A stretch of DNA of 64,000 nt from Spisula solida (taxonomy: Eukaryota > Mollusca > Bivalvia > Venerida > Mactridae), in contig OX365950.1 in assembly GCA_947247005.1 (NCBI GenBank), positions 7,886,720-7,950,719 of the forward strand. Reading direction: 5' to 3'. The notes under the pieces are model-generated. The model was not told the origin of the DNA, ran no database searches, and was given only the letters and a program-made list of their open reading frames with translations. The translations under genes and the position numbers were made by a program. Below, one piece after another: positions 12,153 to 21,225 of this stretch; positions within the stretch are counted from its first letter, which is position 1; each line of letters begins with the position of its first letter.

Positions 12153-12416
12153 TTATAGGGATTCGCATACATAATGAAAAAGAAAATCACACGATCTCGA
12201 AACCAACTGATAATTGGTTGTTCTCATTCGGACACACCGCTCGTTAATGTCAGTAGTTATTTCCCCCCATATTCCGCCTACATCCATTGGCATTGGTGTT
12301 CCGTCTGAGAACATCCATGTTATGATATCCGGAGTCATTTCAAGATAACCATCAACCCAGTAACGTTTCCCATTGAAATATGTAAAGAAAGAAGCGTCAT
12401 CAAAATATGCCACCAA
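12153..12416 (-). CDS. Gene B last exon: second half of a C-type lectin domain
   Basis: The open minus-strand frame encodes LVAYFDDASFF, then KRYWVDGY, TWMFSDGTPMPMDVGGIWG, ERCVRM and SCDFLFHYVCES, followed by TAA. W-V-D-G, W-x-F-x-DG, and the two C-terminal cysteines C...C-x-x-x-x-x-YVCE are C-type lectin-like domain hallmarks. The EPN/QPD and WND motifs used for calcium-dependent sugar binding are absent, so sugar binding in the classical way is doubtful. The first half of the domain is the exon at 12740-12875. Oddity: no AG acceptor lies between the upstream in-frame TAA (about 12430) and the start of the domain, so the exact exon start is unknown. The border may be non-canonical or this copy may have lost it. 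Start given is the first convincing codon. Confidence 0.65.
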   Translation of the reverse strand: MVAYFDDASFFTYFNGKRYWVDGYLEMTPDIITWMFSDGTPMPMDVGGIWGEITTDINERCVRMRTTNYQLVSRSCDFLFHYVCESL

Positions 12417-12483
12417 GAAAGGGACATTTTAAAATACAGAATATAAATGCACATGTACCAAACGTATTGTTATAACATATAAC

Positions 12484-12604
12484 ACTGTTCAATATTCCAC
12501 TCGTTCTTTAATATTTCGCGTTATTTTGAAAAAACAAGTTGACCATGTAGTGAAGAAAAGCCTGTAAGGCGAATCATTAAAGAACGAGTGGAATATTGAA
12601 CAGT
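12484..12604. mobile_element. 121-bp palindromic MITE in the lectin intron of gene B
   Basis: The ends form an inverted repeat of about 37 bp with about two mismatches (ACTGTTCAATATTCCACTCG at the left, its reverse complement at the right), around a short loop. It lies in the intron between the two lectin exons of gene B. Confidence 0.75.
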
Positions 12605-12739
12605 ATTATTTGTGAAATATTTGTCCCTAAATTGGACTTATTCTGAGTGTTATAACATAATTTGCTAAGTTTAGTCTTATAAATACTTTTTAATACATAA
12701 TTATCAATCAATCTCATGCATGAATAATTAAACACTTAC

Positions 12740-12875
12740 TCTTGCATGTTTTTGTTATTGTTCGAAAAGCGTCCAGCTTGGTCAACTTTTAACAGGCTAT
12801 CACCAATTGCGCTGCAATTATCCTTTGCTTCAGGTTGAGTCGCGTACTGGCTAAAAATCTTTATTCGGAAATCCT
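12740..12875 (-). CDS. Gene B exon: first half of a C-type lectin domain
   Basis: A 136-nt minus-strand exon with acceptor CGTATCAG and a perfect donor GTAAGTG. It starts in phase 1 (fits the end of the CCP exon at 13797) and ends in phase 2. It reads DFRIKIFSQYATQPEAKDNC, then SAIGDSLLKVDQAGRF and NNNKNMQ. The pattern A-x-x-x-C-x-x-x-G-x-x-L-x-x-V is the standard first half of a C-type lectin-like domain. The second half is the exon ending at 12153. A MITE ends only 15 nt upstream of the acceptor and may have replaced the original branch site and pyrimidine tract. The residue pattern plus the donor make the call good; whether the exon is still spliced is open. Confidence 0.65.
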
Positions 12876-12890
12876 CTGATACGGTAATCA

Positions 12891-13150
12891 GGGGTGGTAT
12901 TCACAAAGCATCTTAGCAAGAAACTTAGAAATTTCTTAAAATCTTAAAATTTTCTAAATTGTATCAGCTAAGCAAGAAAATCAAGATGATTAATGTTTTA
13001 CATAGTTTCGAAGCATTATGTAAACAGCTATTATAATCACTAAGAAAACATGGAATATTTTTCAAATTGCGGACATGTGAGCTGCACAAATTTTTAACTT
13101 AAGTCAAAATATTTAAGTTTTCACTTAAGATGCTTTATGAATACCACCCC
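12891..13150. mobile_element. 260-bp MITE next to the lectin exon of gene B
   Basis: The left end GGGGTGGTATTCACAAAGCA and the right end (read in reverse) GGGGTGGTATTCATAAAGCA form long inverted repeats continuing through CTTA-rich sequence. No target-site duplication is clear. Its left border lies 15 nt from the acceptor of the first lectin exon. Confidence 0.8.
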
Positions 13151-13660
13151 AGGTCTCCATCTAACGTACAAAAGTCTTTAAAAAAGAAACAGTACACATA
13201 CAAATACATGTGCACCTCGAATAATGCAAAACAACTTACATGTATTTATTAACGTGCAAAAACTTTGTTGTCGACATTTGGATACAAACGCTAGTGTAAG
13301 TTGTACTCGCTTGTAACCGTTCCTGAGCGCAGAAAAATTAAGTTGCACTAAGTTTACCTAAGTTGAACTCTTGACAAATATGTAATGAGGCACAGGTGGT
13401 GTAAGTGAAATTAGAAAACCATTTTTCGGAAGGAGGCCAACGGGTATCCGGTGCAATGAACACGATGCACGGGCTAGTGTAAGCAGAATTTCAACAGCAA
13501 AGTTGAACGCTTGTCCAACATAGGTCATCGGGTATCCTACGCAATGAAAGCAAAGGCGAATTGTCCACAGCATAACCACAACTTATGTCAACATTGAACC
13601 ATGGATACAAACGAAGCCGGTCTAAGGCCAACTCGTTCTATGCTCCACTAAGTTCGCAAA
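13151..13660. other. Gene B intron, nothing further seen
   Basis: I see no further exon with convincing borders here. The sequence lies between the CCP exon and the first lectin exon of gene B. Confidence 0.35.
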
Positions 13661-13661
13661 T

Positions 13662-13735
13662 ACGCTACATATGAGGTGGGAAAAGTTCGCATACACTTTA
13701 TGAAAACATAACAACGCTGACATATGCTTAAGGTG
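13662..13735 (-). other. Conserved block, copy B counterpart of 350-425
   Basis: Matches 350-425 closely, including an acceptor-like pyrimidine run ending AAG at about 13696. Splicing it into the gene with the donors available would create a TAG at the lectin junction, so I do not call it an exon. Confidence 0.4.
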
Positions 13736-13796
13736 GGTTGACACTGTAATAGTTACTAGAGTCGACAAACAACACATTTAAAATTATATTACTCAC

Positions 13797-13952
13797 TACA
13801 AGTTATCAGGTTTGACCATTTACCATTACTTTTGCACGTGGTGTCAGTGTTTTCGCCCCCAAAATCAACAAGACACTTATATCTTGCCTTCGCACCTATA
13901 TATACACCATTGCCGTAACGCTCCCGATGGCTGCTTGCCAACTGTCTACATT
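13797..13952 (-). CDS. Sushi/CCP domain exon of gene B
   Basis: A 156-nt minus-strand exon, phase 1 to phase 1, with acceptor AATCTTGCAG and donor GTGAGT. It encodes a complete sushi domain: E-C-RQLASSHRERYGNG, VYIGAKARYKC, LVDFGGENTDTTC, KSNGKWSNLITC. Four cysteines and the conserved G-x-W are in place. Direct joining to the lectin exon at 12875 gives an in-frame AAG (Lys) at the junction. CCP modules bind protein partners in complement-like and adhesion proteins. The sequence and borders match gene A (1478-1633). Confidence 0.75.
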
Positions 13953-14044
13953 CTGCAAGATTAATTATATATACATATATATCGGTATTTAAAATATATC
14001 ATGTATACTATAGATACGACTCATTATTTATTTTAGCAATACCA

Positions 14045-14250
14045 CGTGACTTTTACATCACTAAGGCTACAAATCAAAGACGAAATTTGCTTCGCTTCGA
14101 ATATAATAATAGCCGTGAGTATTTCTATACCGATTTCTATAAAACATTAATCAGTCTTAGTAGAACAAATGTAAGCTTTATTCGAAAGGTAGCGTTCCTA
14201 TCTGCAACTGGGCCGTTTTCTCCAGCACCCTGTGAAACCTTGGAAAAGAG
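14045..14250. mobile_element. Old repeat arm, copy B
   Basis: Counterpart of 1700-1960 and related to each arm of the foldback element at 24481-24930; it begins with CCACGTGACTTTTACATCAC. It lies in the intron upstream of the CCP exon of gene B. Confidence 0.6.
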
Positions 14251-14450
14251 AATTACAGATAGAATCTGACCTCTGAGCCCTAACCTTTTGGTATACACTA
14301 TCTTATAAAGTATAGAGCTAAAAGTGTAGTCACGTCTCAATACTTGTTTCCGATCTATTATATATACCATGCACACAGACCGTTTCTGTTTTATTTCAGA
14401 CGATTGGTGAACACATGGACATATTGCCTTTGTTAAATGCATTTGATAAC

Positions 14451-14519
14451 CTTCGACGAAGAAATAAGCGGAGCGATTTCTACACTGACGGCTGGTCAAT
14501 TGACATTGTGTGCACTGTA
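14451..14519 (-). CDS. Short Cys-rich exon 3 of gene B
   Basis: A 69-nt minus-strand exon with acceptor TTCAAAAACAG and donor GTTATC, phase 1 on both sides, so it fits between the EGF-like exon and the CCP exon and can also be skipped without breaking the frame. It reads VQCTQCQLTSRQCRNRS, then AYFFVE. Three cysteines may complete the EGF-like half-module before it. The aligned stretch in gene A (2989-3059) differs mostly at third codon positions, which supports past coding use, but A is out of frame. Splice borders are inferred from sequence alone. Confidence 0.5.
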
Positions 14520-15036
14520 CTGTTTTTGAATATAAAACAATTATACAATGTATTAGCATCTTAGTATACCGCCGTGTAGTTAAAAAAAAGAAGGTTGACA
14601 GAATGCAAAGGAAGCGTCTATTGACCAAGAATAACCAACAGAAAACTCGAAAATAGTAGATCCCAATAAAGGCAATCAACACGAATGCATTTCGAAACAT
14701 TTGAACTGATCACATACAAAACTCGACGCAGATTATTGCGCCAGAAGACATAATGAAAATTTCATGATTCGGCATCTTCATTTTCCAAACTACATGTATT
14801 TTCACGTTTTTTTCTTTGTGTTGAATTTAGCATCTGATAGCATTGAGGTTTTAAAATGAAATACATGTGTGAAATACATTCTACCGCGCAGATGAATATG
14901 CAAATGCTGTTGCAACGCTACAAATGTACCGGTACGTTTTTTTAATCATGGATACTATGTTTTATACCTGGGTGGTATTCTCTGACCAACTTTGGTCTAA
15001 TAAATATCAAAGCATGATGATAATAAGTACACTGAC

Positions 15037-15106
15037 CAGTATATTTACATTGTCCAAGTAGCGTGTTACATGTCTGACCAGCATCACATTCACAAAATGG
15101 CCCAAA
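15037..15106 (-). CDS. EGF-like exon of gene B
   Basis: A 70-nt minus-strand exon with acceptor CTCTGTTACAG and donor GTCAGT, phase 0 in and phase 1 out, the same as in gene A. It reads FGPFCECDAGQTC, then NTLLGQCKYTG with the C-x-C-x5-C-x6-C spacing of half an EGF-like repeat. It follows the PAN exon at 15817 in frame. Intron sequence beyond both borders is also conserved with copy A, because the duplication is fairly recent. Confidence 0.7.
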
Positions 15107-15816
15107 CTGTAACAGAGTGTCAAAACGTTATTATAGTGTAGATTATATATTGGTATCGGCATTATCAATTTCAATGTGTTTCGCGTTGCTTTTATTACAT
15201 ACTAGAAGATACATACTACACGTAGTACATACATGAAGGGCGACTCTATGTCTTCCGGCTTGGTACGGAAAGAGACAAATACCACTAGGTGGAGGGCGGG
15301 TTAAACGTTTAACGGTGCATCAGACCGCACAGACACTCACAATATTATGGAACAGGGCAGGGTAAATACATGTTTCCCGTCATGTTATGACACCTAACAA
15401 CATGACCATGGTGACATATTATAAAAGATTTAAAGCATGAACTACCAGGACACATCGAGTAGTTCAATGACCTATCAAAAGTCATGTTAACACGAGATCA
15501 ATTCATTTGAGGACACGACAAGATAATGAAATAGGCAAGCATCAACACCTGTCTTCCAGAAAGGTTTTGGGTTATGTATAACAATAGAGTCTATATATTG
15601 TCCAGTCATCGCACAATGGAATAGGAAAGCAAAATGATGACCTGTAACAGGACCTACCAAATGGGCATACATTTCGCTGCAAATTGAAAGAAGGAGAATA
15701 ACCTCAGAAAACATTTCTCTGATAAAAATTGAATTATGTGACAATTACCTAATCATTAGAACTTTGGACATCACATTGAAATAAAAATCTGTCCTAGACA
15801 GCATATATATGCTAAC

Positions 15817-16110
15817 CTGATCTCCAGGAATGTCTTCACGGAAAACAGTCAAACAACTTGTACACTTAGATAATACGTTCCAAATGTTGTAAATTTCACA
15901 CAAGTGTGACCCAGTACGATAACAAATTAACTGACAATGCGTTCGGATATAACATTGTCTTAAACACTCATGTACAGAAATACCAGACAGTAAGCGCTCA
16001 GCAACCGACTGCACGGGACATTTGTTCCAGTTCTTAACATATTCACAGTTACCAAGACAACTTATGCACAATAAGATCATCGTTTTGATCAAGGCAGAAC
16101 ATGATTCCAT
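15817..16110 (-). CDS. Gene B exon 1: signal peptide and PAN/Apple-like domain
   Basis: Exon of 294 nt coding for 98 residues. It starts at MESCSALIKT, followed by a hydrophobic signal peptide, and ends at donor GTTAGC in phase 0. The mature part holds NWNKCPVQ, SVHECLRQC, RTHCQLICYRT, CEIY and a final KCTSC pair, the spacing of PAN/Apple domains. It joins in frame to the EGF-like exon at 15037. In order, the predicted protein is signal peptide, PAN, EGF-like, Cys-rich, CCP and C-type lectin, about 330 residues, secreted. Sixteen differences from gene A by eye, clustered in the signal peptide and the stretch after C63. Confidence 0.75.
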
Positions 16111-16354
16111 CCTAAAGCATCTTCTTATACACCGCTTGCAGTAAAGTAACGTCAACCACATCGTTGCATCGTTTATGTAGATGTAAATGCATCGGTTGTT
16201 TTCGTACTATAATAAACATTAGCAATTTAGTTAACAACAATTCAATGCATGTTACATTTAATACTTCAGCCCATGAATAGTTAAATAACACACACTCACA
16301 AAGTAATAGTTGAACAAACAAGATATGTTTGTAAAACGCGTATGGTCCCATGGC

Positions 16355-16990
16355 AGCCCAATAGTCAGAAATGGTAAAGGTTACAAAAACCTTGACCATT
16401 GGCCTGCTGACCTCACACTCATTAGAGGTAATTTACTATTGTTGACCAACATTCATGTGAGGTTTGATGATCATGGTTGTAAGTGTTAATGAGTTATTAA
16501 GCGGAACCGTTTTGCTGTCAAAGGGCAAAACTACCTTTACCTTTGACCTACTGGCCTCATAATCATTAGGGATCATCTACTGTTGCTGACCAACATCCAT
16601 GGAAGTTTGAAGATCCTAGGGCACATTGTTCTTGAGTTATTTAATGGAAACCATTTGAATAGTCAGAAATGGTAAAGGTCACAGTGACCTACTGACCACA
16701 AAATCAATAGGGGTCATCTACTGTCGATGACCATCCTCCATGTAATGTTTGGAGATCCTAAAACAAAGCGTTCTTGAGTTATTAAACGGAAACAAATTGA
16801 ATAGTCAGAAATGCTAGAGCTCACAGTGACCTTGTCCTGTGACCTACTAATCTCTACCGTTGATGACTAACATCCATTTAAAGTTTGAAGATCGTAGGAC
16901 AAAGCGTTCTTGGGTTATGAACGGAAACCATTTGGTCTTCCGACCGATAGACTGACAGAATGTACAAAGCAATATACCCCCTCATCTAAG
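16355..16990. repeat. Roughly 145-bp tandem repeat, about four copies
   Basis: Copies begin with ATAGTCAGAAATGGTAAAGG and include a GACCTACTG piece, a GACCAACATCCAT piece, GTTTGAAGATC and a TCTTGAGTTATTAA(A/G)CGGAA end. They lie at about 16359, 16510, 16655 and 16800. The last copy ends in ATACCCCCTCATCT. Similar sequence is, to my knowledge, widespread in mollusc genomes. It lies just upstream of gene B exon 1. Confidence 0.75.
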
Positions 16991-17204
16991 ATGGGGTGCA
17001 TAACAAATATTTCATTGAGTTGAAACAGCATTTTACAACACTACTGACATGACATCAGTCAAATGTCTAAGGACCATGGTATACTAGTAGCATTAAGCAA
17101 AATTAATGCATTGCTGTATTTGAAACACGCAAGAACTAGCTATATACCCTTTAAATCGTTTACCACGTCAGCTTGGATCAAATTGAAAGGGTGTTGAAAA
17201 AGCT

Positions 17205-18660
17205 GCTTTAGCAAAGGTTAGTATCACTGAACGCAAAGGTTAGTGTCACTGAACGCAAAGGTAAGTGCCACTAAACGCAACGGTAAGTGCCATTGAACGC
17301 AATGGTTAGGGCCACAGAACGCAAACGTTAGTACCACGGAAGGTAAAGGTTAATGCCACTGAACACAAAGGTTAGGCTCATTGAACGCAAAGATTAGTGT
17401 CACTGAACGCAATGGTTTGTGCCACTAAAGGCAAAGGTTAGTGCCACTGAACTCAAAGGTCAGTACCACTGAACGCAAAGGTTAGTGTCACTGAACGCAA
17501 AGGTTAGTATCACTGAACGCAAAGGTTAGTATCACTGAACGCCAAAGTTAGTGTCACTGAACGTAAAGGTTAGTGCCACTGAACGCAAAGGTTTGTGTCC
17601 TGAACGTAAAGGTTTGTATCAAGGAACTGAAAGGTTAGTGTCACTGAACGCAAATGTTAGTGCCACTGAACGCAAAGGTTAGCGTCACTGAACGCAAAGG
17701 TTAGTGTCACTGAACGCAAAGGTTAGTGTCACTGACCGCAAAGGTAAGTATCACTTAAAGCAAAGGTTAGTGCCACTGAACGAAAATGTTAGTGTCACTG
17801 AACACAAAGGTTAGTATTACTGATCGCAAAAGTTAGTATCACTGAATACAAAGGTTATTGTCTGTTGACACAAAGGTTAGTGTCCATATAAACAAAGGTT
17901 AGTGCCACTGAACGCAAAGGTTAGTGTCACTGAATGCAAAGGTTTGTAACACTGAATGCAAAGGTTAGTGTCACTGAATGCAAAGGTTTGTGCCACTGAA
18001 CGCGAAGGTTAGTGTCACTGAATGCAAAGGTTAGTGTCACTGAATGCAAAGGTTTGTGTCACTGAATGCAAAGGTTTGTGTCACTGAACGCAAAGGTTAG
18101 TGTCACTGAACGCAAAGGTTAGTGTCATTGAACGCAAAGTTTTGTATCACTGAATGCAAAGGTTAGTGTCACTGAATGCAAAGGTCTGTGTCACTGAACG
18201 CAAAGGTTAGTGTCACTGAATACAAAGGTTAGTGTCACTGAATGCAAAGGTTAGTGTCACTGAACGCAAAGATTAGTACATGTAACACTGAACGCAAAGG
18301 TTAGTGTCACTGAACGCAACTTAAGGTTTGTGCCACTGAACGTAAAGGTTAGTGCCACTGTGCGGAAAGGTAAGTACCACTGAACGCAAAGATTAGCGTC
18401 ACTGAATGCAAATGTTAGTGTCACTGAACGCAAAGATTAGTAACACTGAACGCAAAGGTTAGTGTCACTGAACGCAACTTAAGGTTTGTGCCACTGAACG
18501 TAAAGGTTAGTGCCACTGTGCGGAAAGGTAAGTACCACTGAACGCAAAGATTAGTGCCACTGAATGCAAAGGTTAGTGTCACTAAACGCAACTTAAGGTT
18601 AGTGTCACTGGTCGCAAAGGTAATTGCCACTGAGCGCAATGATTAGGCTAGTGCTACTGA
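17205..18660. repeat. 1.45-kb array of a 22-bp unit
   Basis: About 65 copies of AAAGGTTAGTGTCACTGAACGC with point changes (GTTTG for GTTAG, GAATGC for GAACGC). Near 18260-18400 and 18420-18560 a block of about 150 bp with an odd AACTTAAGG spacer is repeated, so there is a higher-order duplication at one end. No coding sense. Confidence 0.95.
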
Positions 18661-18753
18661 ACCTAACAATAGAAATTTGGTTTCTGGTCGATAATTTCAA
18701 TGAGAAAGTAACTGTATCGGTGGACTTTTTTTTACATGTACACGGTGATACAT

Positions 18754-19631
18754 CATAACGGACTTCGGCAGTGAAAAATGCGTTACGATGACTTCGGTAG
18801 AGACACTCATTAAATCGACAGAAATGTATGTATTGTACCTAAATGCAATTTAAATTTTAAATCTCAACGCTATCAGGTGAGCAGTATATTTGTCTACACC
18901 ATGAATACCACGAGGGGGTTGGAAAATGCAACAAAAATACTAAAACATGAACACAGTTTGGATAAACGATGCTGAAACATGCGAATGTATGAACATGGCT
19001 GTTATTCTATCAAATAAAATATATTGAAGGCAATGCTTTTGAGTATCATTTTGTATTCGTTGTCTTAGAATGTTTTGAGATGCTTAACATTTCCTGTTTA
19101 TGCAATGAAAGCGATATAGGAGTAGAAAAAGATTATCATAGATGAAACGGACTTCGACTGGTGCAGAAACGGACTTAGGTAGTGGCATACATATTTATAA
19201 TCTAGAGATAATATATTGAGATTGGTTATATAGAATCTATGTAAACCTGCTCTGAAACTGTTTGGATGTCATATCCATCGTATTCGTTAGAAACATTACA
19301 GCCTCTAATTTTCTAAACATGGACTATAAACACATAAAAAAGCAGTTACAATCACAGTCTGTGAATATGAATTTAACAAAAACAAATACATATTTTGACC
19401 AATTTGTCACCTTACGTTATCAATGGAACAGTTTATTTTCATGATTATTTCTTTAAAAGGTGATTTTTTCAAATGAAACTGTCTCAAAGTGCTCCTGATA
19501 GCATTCTCCGTTTGAATGTTTACAAAGGGATTGAGCTGTTTTATATGTTTTGGCAGGGTTCTTCGCCTCAATTATTTACGACACTACCGAAGTCATTGTA
19601 ACGCATTTTTCAATGCCCAAGTCCATTATGG
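18754..19631. mobile_element. 880-bp element with 55-bp inverted ends
   Basis: The left end ATAACGGACTTCGGCAGTG continues through AAAAATGCGTTACGATGACT. The right end is its reverse complement with few changes (19576-19631). An inner piece near 19145-19190 repeats ACGGACTT. The inside has no transposase-like frame, so it is a non-autonomous DNA element. It starts about 95 bp beyond the 22-bp array. Confidence 0.7.
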
Positions 19632-19649
19632 AGAAAAATGTTGCGACTG

Positions 19650-19960
19650 AGTTAAGGGAAACTTTGGTCTGGGTCACTAGTACTAAAATAGACGCACGTG
19701 TTTCTTGCCAATAAATACAGTAAGGAATTGGTTATACTTGTCGGTATAGTGATAGAACTTGGTGTAAAGACATTTAGATAGGGTGGAGAAGAAGGCCGTG
19801 GTTGGTCATTGTTACTGTTACTAAAATAGACACACATGTTTCTTTTAGGAATGAGTTTTACGTTTTGACCGGAAATAGTAACACTGACAACTTGTGTTGA
19901 CGTTTACAAGTGATACTGGTAGAAGATGATGTAAAGAAAGTATGATTGTAGAAGAAGGCT
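19650..19960. repeat. Two tandem copies of about 141 bp
   Basis: ACTAAAATAGAC(G/A)CAC(G/A)TGTTTCTT occurs at about 19682 and 19820, and both copies end in an AGAAGAAGGC piece. Diverged. Confidence 0.5.
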
Positions 19961-20049
19961 GAAATTTGAACTGTTGAGGGAGTACGTAATTGAAAGAATG
20001 GCCAACGCTTCCCAGTCGAATACGCCTATGTCGAGATCACTCTAACATA

Positions 20050-20700
20050 GTCAAAAGGGTCGCGGCTTTAAACCGGTAGATGACTATGGTATTGTTTGCA
20101 ATACTTGGATGTCTTATTAGTCACCTACCGGTTTTTGACCGGAGGGGACTATAGGTTTGCCCTCCGTCCGTCAGTCCGTCCGTACGCGCACACTTGACGT
20201 TGTGGGGTGTGGAACAATAGGCTATATTTAGATTCTATTCATTCCGTTCTTACGGGGTGCAAAATGTTGCTTATAGGGTTTTACAAACAAAAGAAAGAAC
20301 AAAAGAAAACCCCACAGCGTCAAGTCAGTGAGTCAGTCCGTCCGTCAAAAAATCTGGATCCTGACATAACTCAAACAGTTTCCAAGCTAGGTTTATGATA
20401 CTTGGTATGTGGATAGGGGGCAATAAGGGAATTGTGCACGTCTAAAAATATGTGGTTGCTATGGCGACAGAAAGAGTGAAAATATGCCCAAATCTGGATC
20501 CTGTCATAACTGAAACAGTTTACAAGCTAGGTTTCTGAAACTTGATATGTGAATATGGGGCAATAAGGGGATAGGGGGCAATAAGGGGAATAATCTTATG
20601 CACGTCTAAAAATATTTTGATTCTGACAATAGTTGTAGATGCTATGGCAACAGAAACATTGAAAATGGCTTCAAACCGGTAGGGGACTTCTGTATTTCTT
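20050..20700. repeat. Composite repeat with CCGGTAG ends
   Basis: Direct repeats of GGCTT(T/C)AAACCGGTAG sit near 20061 and 20668. A TCCGTCCGTCAGTCCGTCCG run follows at about 20165. Inside are two tandem copies of about 140 bp beginning AATCTGGATCCTG and including GGGGCAATAAGGG (about 20350 and 20490). No protein. Probably an old dispersed element; a shorter relative (CCCCTACCGGTTTGC) is at about 3595. Confidence 0.6.
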
Positions 20701-21099
20701 GCAATTCTTAATTACTTGTTTTATCTGTCATGACTTGTATATACAATATAGATTCTATTAGTTAAGTTTCAAAACAGTTAGAATTCTTACAGGTATAGCT
20801 AAGAACATTTAACAAGACATCCTTGAAATTCCGTGCTTATCCGTTGTCCAATCAGAGTTGTTATTTTAACTACATGTATTCAAATAATTTATACGGTACA
20901 ATAACGAAAACACACAAGGATTAATTAGCGCTAAGTCAAATGTTCTTAGCTATACATGTATTAAACCTAAAGGTTGAGTGAACAAAGAGCATGGTCATGA
21001 AATTAGGGAAATTAGGAAGATTAAATAGGACACATGTGTTGAGGTCATCAGAAATTTTCGGGAACGTCTCGAACTCGTATTGTAGAAAAGGGGTGGTCA
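20701..21099. other. No feature seen
   Basis: AT-rich unique-looking DNA with no supported gene. Confidence 0.4.
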
Positions 21100-21225
21100 T
21101 CTGGAACACATATCGTCGAGGGAAGCAAGTGCGCCACTGACGTAATTAGTTTTTCTTGTAGTCTCGCGAGAATTGAGCGCACGCCCGAATGATCGTGAGA
21201 ATTTTATGACTACGTCATTGCAAAA
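21100..21225. promoter_or_regulatory. CpG-containing promoter-like patch
   Basis: A palindromic TCTCGCGAGA lies at 21162-21171, flanked by CRE-like TGACGTAA (21138) and TACGTCAT (21211). TCTCGCGAGA is a known core element of TATA-less promoters in animals. No exon could be found next to it on either strand, so its target is unknown. Confidence 0.3.

Larger units (their letters stand above)
13662..16200. repeat. Segmental duplication, copy B
   Basis: Copy B is the more compact copy. Compared with copy A (350-5300) it lacks the LINE fragment, the 679-bp MITE and the minisatellite, and it carries its own unmatched stretch at about 15190-15420. Confidence 0.8.

Noticed and set aside
13667..13695. 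A 27-nt micro-exon in gene B
   Set aside because: It fits phase 1 at both ends but makes TAG at the junction with the lectin exon.
14137..14700. 187-codon minus frame as one protein
   Set aside because: It runs through intron and an old repeat arm; only the 69-nt part with splice borders and conservation looks coding.
17205..18660. CRISPR-like or spacer-repeat array
   Set aside because: Units follow each other without unique spacers; it is a plain minisatellite in an animal genome.
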